From Anisodus tanguticus (Eukaryota > Streptophyta > Magnoliopsida > Solanales > Solanaceae): a stretch of DNA of 64,000 nt. Shown here one piece after another: positions 21,725-30,863 of this stretch. Both the position numbers and the translations under genes were made by a program. The notes beneath the pieces were generated by a model. That model saw only the letters and a program-made list of their open reading frames with translations. It was not told the origin of the DNA and did not search any database. Position 1 is the stretch's first letter. Each line of letters starts with the position of its first letter. The stretch is from NCBI GenBank assembly GCA_034509755.1, contig CM067555.1, positions 380,142 to 444,141 on the forward strand, written 5' to 3'.

Positions 21725-23944
21725 CTGGCCGTGACGGCTACGGGGTGGCCTCCTCCCGAGGTCACCCAACCCCCGACGACAGTACCCCCACCCATTACAT
21801 ACTCCAACATTGTCACAAAATCCCACAATCAATACGGCGGGACTGTTTTGGCCGAGACTTCTCTTGGCCGAAACTCTACCCCCCCAATTCCACAAAAACC
21901 AATCACCTACCTTCATGGCGAGCCAACAATTCAGTTTACTAATCAAGAAGTTACATCTATGGTGGAACAACAAGATTTGAAGTATGCCGTAGTTGGTAAG
22001 TTTAGTCATGGAATGCCCTCTATTGCTTTCTTGAGGACGGCTATTCCAAAGCAATGTTCATTGAAAGCGGAAGTGAATATTGGGCTTTTGCACAATAGGC
22101 ATGTGTTGATTCGATGTTCAATCGAAGAAGATTATGTCACTTTGATGTCAAGGCCTAATTTTTGGATAAAGGAGAACTCCAAATCCTTTTTGATGAGAAC
22201 TTTCAAATGGGATATATGGTTTACTCCGGAAGAAGAGACAAGTATGGCGGTAATTTGGCTTTCATTCCCCAATTTACCTCCCAATTTCTATGTCCCATCG
22301 ATTTTGTTCTCCATAGCTTCGGCGGTGGGGAGGCCAATTGCAATAGATGCGGCTACTTTGAACAAAACAAGACTTAGTTGTGCTAGGGTTAAGGTGGAGG
22401 CCGATTTGCTACAAGAACACCCACAAAAGTATAACATTCAAATCATGACTGGGGAGGAGATGGAAACAATTTCATACAAGATTCGTTATGATTTCCTACC
22501 CAAATATTGTACTACTTGTATGTTGCAAGAACATGATCTTCAAGGATGTTGGAAGGAGCACCCGGAATTACAACCGGAAAGGAGGCTCGACGGTGATGGC
22601 ACAGTGGCGGCGGCGGCAAAAGGTAAGGTTCCTAACCCTACTCCTCCCCCTACAAACCCTAACCCAAAACCACTTCCTACGGCCCCAAACCACTCCCAGG
22701 AATGGACCACCGTAACCCACAAAAGAAAAAAGCAAAACACCCAAAAACAACCTTTGGTTTTGACGGAAAACACTATTCCGGCGACTGAAACAACGTCTCA
22801 AGTGGTTTTGGACGTCGGAAATATAGCCTCATCGTCAAAACAACCTATTCTCACCCAAATCCTCACTGAAATTGGCTTTCTGCCGACGGAAAAAGTGATT
22901 CCGGCGTCATTAGCCGTCGGAAACACATCCTCCCCGTCAAATCAGTCAATTTCCGATGAGACTCCCACCGGAAACCCTACCGGAAACCACCCCAACAGCC
23001 CGGAAACTACCCTAAACCACAATACCGCCCACCAAAACCCTAACCCAAAACCGGGAATGGGAAACCCTAGCCCTAAACCACCTAGCCCAGAAAAAAACCA
23101 TTCAGAAAATGCCGCCACCCAAACCCTAGCTCCAGCGATCCCATCGCCCGGAAACCCCTCAAATAGACTGGAATCCCACCCAAACCCTAATACCGCTGCC
23201 CCTAACCCAAACCCTAAACCGGGCATAGGGCAGAATCCACATTCACCCAAATACGGGTCGAACCCATCCTCCGACCCGGCCCCACAAAATAATATCCCAG
23301 AAATTACGCCCCCCGGAAACAGCCCACCACCAGAAAATCCCTCGGAAACCGGCGCAAATTACGCTTTGCCGCCACCAAACCCTAACCCTCAACTACCCGG
23401 AAACCCTAACCGAGAAAACCCTACCCGGAACCCTACCCGGAACAGCCCTAACCCGGCACCCAATCCAGCAGCCCTCTCGGCCCCACCCAACCCGGAACCC
23501 GGCCCCACATCCACACGGCCCCCCCACCCGAGCCCAAGTCCACACACACCCGCGGGGCCCACAACACTAAAATACACAAACCCAATTTCAAGCCCAAATC
23601 CAATTAATAATTCACAACCTAATCCTATGCCAAATATGCCATCTTTCCTACCACATCGGATTTCGCCTCCTAGCAAACTAGTAGTGCTAAATCAAGCGTG
23701 CTTAGATGTACCCACTGCTAGTAGTGAAGAGAGGAAATGGGGTGATGATGAAGAGGTGGAAGTTGCGGACAATGAAGACAGCTCTAGAGGGCTTGACAAA
23801 GGAAAGGCACCTATGGAAAGTCAGAATGCTGACGACATGAATGAATCAACAGAAGATAGCACGGCATTCACACCCGGCCCAAGAACAAGCAGAAGAGCAA
23901 GGAACAGGCAAGCAGCCAAAATGACATATGCACGTAAAGGATGA
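21725..23944 (+). CDS. U8 ORF1: intact B-type LINE ORF1p, probable CUG start
   Basis: An open frame of 739 codons counted from CTG 21725. No ATG precedes DUF4283 in frame; an in-frame TAG lies upstream at 21665. The CTG has A at -3 and G at +4 and sits where A copies have ATG. Residues 1-57: Pro-rich N-terminus. About 58-255: DUF4283 (KPITYLHGEPTIQF, HVLIRCSIEEDYVTLMSRP, LMRTFKWDIWFTPEEE). Residues 262-275: CTTCMLQEHDLQGC knuckle. Then EWTTVTHKRKKQ, VIPASLAVGNT, a long NPNP spacer, LVVLNQACLDVPTASSEERK with WGDD, an acidic segment and the RTSRRARNRQAAK basic tail. It probably binds the element RNA in an RNP; the RT must come from elsewhere. The first in-frame ATG (at about 21959) would lose part of DUF4283. 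Confidence 0.85.
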   Translation: MAVTATGWPPPEVTQPPTTVPPPITYSNIVTKSHNQYGGTVLAETSLGRNSTPPIPQKPITYLHGEPTIQFTNQEVTSMVEQQDLKYAVVGKFSHGMPSIAFLRTAIPKQCSLKAEVNIGLLHNRHVLIRCSIEEDYVTLMSRPNFWIKENSKSFLMRTFKWDIWFTPEEETSMAVIWLSFPNLPPNFYVPSILFSIASAVGRPIAIDAATLNKTRLSCARVKVEADLLQEHPQKYNIQIMTGEEMETISYKIRYDFLPKYCTTCMLQEHDLQGCWKEHPELQPERRLDGDGTVAAAAKGKVPNPTPPPTNPNPKPLPTAPNHSQEWTTVTHKRKKQNTQKQPLVLTENTIPATETTSQVVLDVGNIASSSKQPILTQILTEIGFLPTEKVIPASLAVGNTSSPSNQSISDETPTGNPTGNHPNSPETTLNHNTAHQNPNPKPGMGNPSPKPPSPEKNHSENAATQTLAPAIPSPGNPSNRLESHPNPNTAAPNPNPKPGIGQNPHSPKYGSNPSSDPAPQNNIPEITPPGNSPPPENPSETGANYALPPPNPNPQLPGNPNRENPTRNPTRNSPNPAPNPAALSAPPNPEPGPTSTRPPHPSPSPHTPAGPTTLKYTNPISSPNPINNSQPNPMPNMPSFLPHRISPPSKLVVLNQACLDVPTASSEERKWGDDEEVEVADNEDSSRGLDKGKAPMESQNADDMNESTEDSTAFTPGPRTSRRARNRQAAKMTYARKG

Positions 23945-24159
23945 TTCAATTTCATACATATTTGGAAGATGCACAAGAAAAGGTACACCGTATTGAAGAC
24001 TTTATAAGGCCAGAGGTAGATTATAGCTTTGTTCTTATATTAGTCTTTCTCTATGTTAGTATCATCATTTGTAATATCATCATAGAGTGTATTATAAACT
24101 CTATGATGATCATAAAATATCTAGTTTTAGCTAGTTCTTTCTTTTTACATTCTGGCTAG
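23941..24159 (+). CDS. U8 ORF2, 72-aa microprotein (B type)
   Basis: Starts at the ATGA overlap with an intact ORF1, making this the cleanest place to test reinitiation. Acidic N-terminal half, hydrophobic C-terminal half, ends FFLHSG then TAG. Confidence 0.55.
   Translation: MIQFHTYLEDAQEKVHRIEDFIRPEVDYSFVLILVFLYVSIIICNIIIECIINSMMIIKYLVLASSFFLHSG
24076..24110 (+). other. U8 3' RNA hairpin (common version)
   Basis: ATCATCATAGAGT, loop GTATTATAA, ACTCTATGATGAT: perfect 13-bp stem with a 9-nt loop, inside ORF2 codons 46-57. Confidence 0.8.
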
Positions 24160-24266
24160 AAGGCTTGCCTCTATAGGAGTAGCCAGGTGGGGGTATAGGA
24201 AGTCTCCCCCCTGCTTGTACTTCCCCTATGGGGCCCCATGTTTCCTTTTATGTTATTAATAAAACT

Positions 24267-24287
24267 CCACATGCCGAGAGGCTGTGG
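24267..24287 (+). other. U8 terminal 3' hairpin before poly(A)
   Basis: CCAC/GTGG outer and GCC/GGC inner stems closed by a GAGA (GNRA) tetraloop, five bases before poly(A) and after AATAAA. Similar hairpins occur at every complete 3' end here. A role as the reverse transcriptase recognition site is likely by analogy with stringent LINEs. Confidence 0.75.
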
Positions 24288-24302
24288 CTTCAAAAAAAAA
24301 AA

Positions 24303-24412
24303 TCCTAAACCCTAAACCCTAGACCCTAAACCCTAAACCCTAAACCCTAAACCCTAAACCCTAAACCCTAAAACCCAAAACCCTAAAACCCTAAAACCCT
24401 AAACCCTAAACC
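24303..24412 (+). repeat. T8: telomeric spacer
   Basis: About fifteen units, mainly CCCTAAA, with CCCTAAAA and CCCAAAA length variants. Confidence 0.92.
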
Positions 24413-24491
24413 CACTTTTCACCGAAACACTCCTCGGGAAAACGCTCCCAAGGCGAGGGCGATTTGGCGACAAACTTCGATTTCGGCTTTT

Positions 24492-27402
24492 ATGGCCTTC
24501 GGCCCGGCCGCGCCTCCTCCCCGAGGTCGGCCATCATCCCTCCCAACCCCGCGCAACCCCCTAGACTACTCCAACCTCTTCAAATCATCCCCAACCATCC
24601 CGCCTTTGCAGATTTCCGAAACTGCCAATGGCGGAAACCCTAGGCCTTGCGGCGACCCCTCTCCCATGTCGATCTCGATTCCTCTCAAGCCTATTGTTTA
24701 CCTACATGGTGAGCCCACGATTAGGTTTGAGAAGAAAGAAGTGGAGGTGATGATTCATCACCAAGATTTAACACTTGCAATTGTTGGAAAGTTTAGCCAT
24801 GGATGGCCCGATATGCTTTCCTACGGAATGCCATCCCAAACAATGTGGCTTGAAGGCGGAGGTTCGTATTGGTTTGCTTTGTGATAGGCATGTCTTGATT
24901 CGATGCTCAATTGTTGAAGATTTTGACACTTTGATGTCAAGACAAACTTTTGAGATTAAGGAGAAGAATAGCCCTATTTGATGAGAACCTTCAAATGGGA
25001 TGTATCTTTAATCCGGCGGAGGAGAGTAGATTTGCATATGGATGGATTTCATTCCCGGATTACCCCCACATTACTATGGAGAGTCTACTCTTTTCTCTTT
25101 GGCGGCGGCAGTGGGTTCCCCAATTGCCATTGATGCGGCCACTTTGAATAAAACAAGGCCAAGTTGTGCTAGAGTCAAAGTGGAATTTGATTTGCTAAAA
25201 AGCCATCCCCCACATGTTGTAATTCAAGTGGGGGAAGGAGATGGAATCACAACCGAATTACAAAAAATTAGATATGACTTCAAGCCAAAATATTGTACTA
25301 ATTGCAAGCTTCAAGGGCATGATGTCGATAGATGTTGGAATCTAAAACCAGCATTACGGCCGGAAAAAGCTAAGGACAGCGATGGTGGTAAGGTGGCGAC
25401 GGCAAAGGCGACAGAAGTGGCAATAGGCAAAGGTAAGGCTTCAATCCATACTCCCTCTTCGTCTAACCCTAGCCAACAAACCCCACTCCCAACCACCAAT
25501 GCTTTGATTCATGCCCCATCCAACAATTGGACTACAGTCACTCGAAAAAACAAGAAAAACAAGAATCAAAATCCAAAACCACCCTCAAAAGTCACTGGAA
25601 CAGTAATTCCGGCGACTGGAACAGTGATTCCGGAGCCTAGGGCTATCGGAAACACTGTCCAAGTGTCGGAATCTGTTTTTCGACCAAAAAATACCCCCCC
25701 TAAAATTTCCGACGCCGGAAACCCTATCGGAATCCTTGGCGGCGCCGGAAACCCTACCGGAAACCCTATCGGAACCCTAGGCGGCGCCGGAAACCTACCG
25801 GAAACCCTACCGGCGACCCCCCTACTTCCGGAAACCACCAACCAGAAACCCTACTACCCGCCCCCCCCATTGGGCCTTGTTTGGCCCAAAACCACCCTCA
25901 AAACCCTAACCCTAAAACCACCCCTCTTGAACCCGCCACCAACAATTTTGCCACCTTCCCGTCAGAAAACCACCCCTCCGCCACCCCACTGGTGCCGGAA
26001 ATAATCACGGCAAACCCTCCGCCGCAACCCCCTCCTCCCGAAACCACTCCCCGGCCATTACCGCCACTAAACCCTAAACCGCTACCCGAAACCGCCCCCC
26101 CCCACTAAACCCTAATTACCCGCAACCCGACCCAACAAAAAAATCCCTACCCGAAACCAACCCTGACCCGGAAATCGACCAACCCGACCCCCTACCCATA
26201 CCCGAACCCGAGCCCACAAACTCAATCAACCCTACCCCCCCAAACCCGAGGCCAACCCCTACCTCGAGCCCAACCCTTACCCCGAGCCCACCCCGCCGGC
26301 CCAACCCAACCCCTCTCGGCCCAATCCAAAAATACCCAATCCGAAAATCCAAGCCCACGGTCCATATCGGATACGGGCTCAACATCAAACCCACCTACAA
26401 AGCCAATTCTTAATCCCACAGCCCAAGAATACAACCCAATCACAAAAAACCCATCTACTCAAAGTTGGCTTAAAAATGCCTTCTCATTTCCTCCACAACC
26501 TTGCACTTTAAATGAAGCCAATTCCGACATTCCCTCTCGTTAGTATCGCCACGCCTTCCCCTCAGACAGTGAGAGAAAGCGATGGTGTGAGACCGATGGA
26601 GAGGAAGTTGGGGAAGAAGGAGATGGTTCGGAGATAGAAGACATCATGTTGCTTCGACAAGCTTTTGATAGGAAAATGGAGAAACATGGACACTTCTTGG
26701 GAATGAAATCCTTTAAGGCTGCAGTTGAAGACAAGCAATCATACTACCCGTATCTCGAGTGTAGAGGAGTATTTGGAATCGGGCGGAACCACGAGAGGAC
26801 GAAGAAGAAATGGCCGGTACCTAGCAGAGCCTGCACATAACTTCCGGGACTATGATGCTTATGGACTCTATGATGAGGACACAGATGATGAAGAGCTGGC
26901 ACTGGAAACAGATATCATGGATCCTGAGATAGATGAGGCTATTGAGGAGGATGCAGAACCACTTGCTGTTGAAGACGTCTCAGATCAGGTACACTTACTA
27001 GAGGGTCCTTCTCAGGGGGGGCCTGGTAATGTAGATGAGATGGGCGGCAAGACACTGGGGGAGCTCTATTCTGAAGCAGCACGGCATGCCAAGCAGAGAC
27101 AGGTAATGTCTGATCCCTTTGGTAATATTGCTAGCACATCAGAGTGGTCAGATGCCGAGGAAGACTCCATTGTCCCGGAAAGAATGCTTGTCATTCAAAA
27201 TGGGAACTTGTCTCCTCGCAATGTGCAGACTTCAAAGAAAAGACTCACAAGGAAGAACAGCTGGGATGGTAAGATGCCGACAGTGAGGAAAATGCCAATG
27301 AGAGAAGCCAAGAAGAAAGTCAAGTTTGATGCGTCAAAGATGAGGGATCCCTCAAAGTATGTTGGGCCCCCTGAGTCACTTATCAACTCCAAGAAGAAAT
27401 GA
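24492..27402 (+). pseudogene. U9 ORF1: D-type LINE ORF1p, many small indels
   Basis: ATG 24492. The N-terminus has lost about eight bases relative to U6 (CCGGCCGCGCCTCC). Shifts near 24820, 24970, 25010 and 25055 break DUF4283 into overlapping frames. 25042-26004 holds the end of the domain, the knuckle CTNCKLQGHDVDRC and NWTTVTRKNKKN. The spacer and SERKRW region are again shifted near 26540, 26755, 26775 and 26800, mostly at CAG/CTG sites (for example CACAGAGG becoming CACGAGAGG). From about 26845 the acidic and Lys-rich end is open to the ATGA. Confidence 0.8.
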
Positions 27403-27620
27403 TTCAGTTTTACTCTTATTTGGAGGATGAGAAGGAAGTGGTGCTGCAGGTGGAGGATTTTATAAGTCCGAAGGTAGATGATCATATTTTCGCACTTATA
27501 TTATTTATTCACTATGTTAGCATTATCATTTGTAATATCATCATAGAGTGCATTATAAACTCTATGATGATCATAGAATATTTAGTGTTGTCAAGTTCTT
27601 TCTTTCTTCATTCTTGTTAG
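27399..27620 (+). CDS. U9 ORF2, 73-aa microprotein (D type)
   Basis: ATGA overlap. Differs from U6 at few positions (VVLQVED, FALILFIHYV). Hairpin at 27537-27571. Confidence 0.5.
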   Translation: MIQFYSYLEDEKEVVLQVEDFISPKVDDHIFALILFIHYVSIIICNIIIECIINSMMIIEYLVLSSSFFLHSC

Positions 27621-27850
27621 ATTTTAATTCTAGGCCTTATAGGAGAGTCTAGTGGGGTAACAGGATTAGTCCCCCCTGCTTGTACTTCCCCTCTGGGGCC
27701 CCTTGTCTTTCTTTATTATTATTAATAAAATACCACAAGCCGCGAGGCTGTGGCTTCAAAAAAAAAAAAAACCCTAAACACGGTCGAAAAAACGCTCTCT
27801 AGGAGAGGCGATTTTCGGCCATCCACTACCCATCGCCTTCTCGGCTTTCT

Positions 27851-30369
27851 ATGGCCATTTCGGCCACTGGCCGGCCTCCTCCTGAGGTCGGCCACCACCC
27901 TCCCATCCCTGCGCACCCTCTCAACTACTCCAACGTCCTCAAATCATCCCCCACCATCCCGTGTTTGTCATCTCCCGAAACTGCCATTAATGGCGGAACT
28001 TCTAGCCCTTGCGGCAATGCTTCTCCCATGTCCTCTTCGATTCCAATCAAGCCTATTGTTTACCTACATGGTGAGCCCACTGTTAGGTTTGAGAAGAAAG
28101 AAGTGAAGGTGATGATTCATCAACAAAATTTAAATCTTGCGGTTATTGGCAAGTTTAGCCATGGTTGGCCAGAAATTGGGCTATTGAGAACCGCGATTCC
28201 AAAGCAATGTGGTTTGAAGGCGGAGGTGAATATTGGATTGCTTTGTGATAGACATGTCTTGATTCGATGCACAATTACGGAGGATTATGATACTTTGATG
28301 TCAAGACAAACCTTTGAAATAAAGGAGAAGAACAAGCCCTACTTGATGAGAACTTTCAAGTGGGATGTTACCTTCAATCCGGATGAAGAGACAAGATTTG
28401 CTTATGGATGGATTTCATTCCCTGGATTGCCTCCACATTTCCATGGCGAATCCTCTCTTTTTTCCATGGCGGCGTCAGTGGGCATACCCATCTCTATAGA
28501 CTCGGCTACAAGGAATAAAACAAGGCCTAGTAGTGCTAGAGTTAAGGTAGAAGTTGATTTGCTTAAAGTTCATCCCAAGAGTGTGTTAATTCAAATGGGT
28601 GAAGGGGCGGAAATTACATCTACACAACAAAGGATTAGATATGATTTCTTGCCCAAATATTGTACCAATTGCAAGCTACAAGGACATGACTCAATTGGAT
28701 GTTGGAAACTCAATCCGGAATTGAGACCAAACAAGGAGAATCCGGCGGTGGCAAGAGGTTTGACGGCGGCAGGAGGAGAAAAAAGTAAGTCTCACCACCC
28801 TACTCATCCCCCCCTCTCTTCTACCTCTCACCCTACCAATTCCGAATGGCAAACCGTCAATCACAGACGGAAAACCACTGGAAAAGGCAACCCAAACCCA
28901 CCCCAAAACACAAAAAACCCATCCAACTCGCTAGAAAACCCTATTCGGCGACTGGAACAGTGAACACGACGTCACTGGCTGTCGGAAACACTGTCCAGGA
29001 GACGGAAAATACAATCCTACAAAAAAATACATTTTTTGAGATTTCCGACGCCGGAAACCCTACCGGAATCCTTGGCGGCGCCGGAAACCCCACCGGAACC
29101 CTAGGCGGCGCGGCGACCCCACCGGAACCCTACCAACACCCCCCCCGTCCAGGCAGCCCACCCACCCGAAACCCTAGCAGCTGTGGTGGCTGCTGGGCCA
29201 AACCCTAGCGGAATGGCCCAAAACCCTAACCCTAAACCTAATACCACTCTACCCGAAACCCCCAATCCCCAAAACCCTAAACCACCTACCGGAAACCTCT
29301 TCGGACACCACCCCACCGAGAAAAAAGCCCACAAAATTCCGACCCACCACCCATAACCCGACCCGCAACCAGCCCCACACAAAACCCAACCCAATCTCAA
29401 ACAGATTCGGCCCAACCCACTGTCGGCCAACCCGGCCCACAACCCATCCCGGCCCTATCCATAAATTCAGACCCGGGCCTACATTTTCTAACCCGGGACC
29501 CTCCCAACCCGAACCCACCCGCAATTACCCGCAACCCCCCCCCAACCGAGCCCAAACCCTAAGAACCCGAGCCTAATTCCAATCCAAAAACCGAGCCCAC
29601 CCACGAACCCAAATCCGAGCCCAAAAAGCACCCCAAGGCAGAATATTATTGGGAAGACTCAAGAGTATGAGACATTTGAAATCACTGGTACAGCGGGTAG
29701 AAGACAAGTCGTTGTTGAATCATCCAATGAGGGCTCCAATGCATGGCTATTCACCGTAGCCAATCCCGACTTTGTGCTTCGCTTTGGATGGAAGCGTGTA
29801 CAATGCGACAAAATCAGGTAAAAGACCTATCTCTTCCTCTAGTGAATTCACACCTAAAACTAAGGCTCTTGTCGCTGAGGAATGGGTGAAAAAAGCATTC
29901 TCATTCCCCGCGAAAGGATCCTCAAGTTCGACTAGTAGTAGTCGGAGAAGGAGATGGTGTGACAATGAGAAAGAAAATGAGGAGATTGAGGCATCGGTTG
30001 CGGCAATGGGTTTCGGAGAAGATGAGTCAATTGAATCTATCTCTAGCCAACTTGCGGAGGCAGCCGCTAGTGGAGGATTTGATGGGCTTGATGAGTTCGA
30101 AAGATTGGCGGAATCGGATGAAGGGGCTCCCATCTATAGAAATAACATGACCTACAAACAATTTCATGCTTTCAAAAATGCATATCACCCGGATATGACG
30201 GATGACGAGTTTGTAGCGCTCATGGATTTGCCACATGCGGAATACATGGAACGGTGCAGACAAGAACAAAGAAGATTTGAAGCAAAGTCCAACAAAAAGC
30301 AAGCAAAGAAGAGGACAATGGCTACAGCTACACACGGCGATTACCACACGTTCCAAAGCAAAGAAATGA
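27851..30369 (+). pseudogene. U10 ORF1: A-type LINE ORF1p, DUF4283 and knuckle intact
   Basis: ATG 27851; 370 open codons cover DUF4283, knuckle CTNCKLQGHDSIGC and EWQTVNHRRK. A missing C at CCGGCGACTGG (near 28945) shifts the frame. The spacer is broken in several places. From about 29815 the SSSRRRRWCDNEKENEE, YKQFHAFKNAYHPDMTDDEF and Lys-rich part is open, but an extra base near 30332 (CTACACACGG) puts it in frame with ORF2. One frame therefore runs 29772-30584 through both. Confidence 0.82.
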
Positions 30370-30584
30370 TCCAATTTCAAGAATATTTGGAAGATCAACC
30401 GGAAAAGATACATCATATTGAGGATTTTATAAGCTCAGAGGTAGACATTAGCTTTGTACTTATATTATCCTATCTTTATGTTAGTATCATCATTTGTAAT
30501 ATCATCATAGAGTGTATTATAAACTCTATGATGATCATAGAATACTTGATTATCTCAAGTTCCTTTTTTCTACATTCAGGTTAG
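30366..30584 (+). CDS. U10 ORF2, 72-aa microprotein, fused in frame to the ORF1 tail
   Basis: The usual ATG is present, but the upstream frameshift joins it to ORF1 without a stop. A-type sequence with DQPEKIHHIEDF. Hairpin at 30501-30535. Confidence 0.45.
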   Translation: MIQFQEYLEDQPEKIHHIEDFISSEVDISFVLILSYLYVSIIICNIIIECIINSMMIIEYLIISSSFFLHSG

Positions 30585-30716
30585 ATTTCTTTTAGGCCTT
30601 ATAGGATAGTCTCGTGGGGTAATAGGAAATCTCCCCCCTGCTTGTACTTCCCCTTTGGGGCCCCTTGTCTTTTTTCTTTATTATTAATAAAATTCCACAA
30701 GCCGCGAGGCCGTGCT

Positions 30717-30749
<33 letters not shown>

Positions 30750-30751
<2 letters not shown>

Positions 30752-30765
30752 CTAAACCCTAAACC
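30750..30765 (+). repeat. T10: very short telomeric spacer
   Basis: Two CCCTAAA units plus CC between the 32-base tail of U10 and the leader of U11. Confidence 0.88.
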
Positions 30766-30863
30766 CCACTTTTCACCGAAACACGCCCCGGGAAAACGCT
30801 CTCTAGAAGAGGGCGATTTCCGGCGTGACATCAAATCTCGCGAAAACCCATTTTCCGGCCATT

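Larger units (their letters stand above)
21629..24302 (+). mobile_element. U8: full-length subfamily B element, the most intact copy
   Basis: Complete from ACTTTTCACCGAAACACGG to poly(A) 24292-24302. Parts in order: 5' hairpin (CTCTC/GAGAG, about 21659-21676), open ORF1, ORF2, hairpin 24076-24110, AATAAA 24258-24263, terminal hairpin 24267-24287 with GAGA loop. Best candidate for a recently active ORF1-only copy in this window. Confidence 0.9.
24413..27771 (+). mobile_element. U9: subfamily D ORF1-only element
   Basis: Full leader, D-type ORF1 and 73-codon ORF2, tail 27758-27771. Close to U6. It is followed by only one CCCTAAAC before U10, the shortest telomeric spacer in the array. Confidence 0.87.
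27779..30749 (+). mobile_element. U10: subfamily A ORF1-only element
   Basis: Leader shortened to ACACGGTCGAAAAAACGC, with the B-like CTCTC/GAGAG 5' hairpin instead of the A-like one. Near-identical to U12. Poly(A) 30718-30749 is the longest here (32 A); the terminal hairpin right arm is damaged (CGTGC). Confidence 0.87.

Noticed and set aside
21725..23944. LTR-retrotransposon gag because of the CCHC knuckle
   Set aside because: No long terminal repeats, primer-binding site, protease or integrase. The domain before the knuckle is DUF4283, and the 3' ends are poly(A) as in LINEs.
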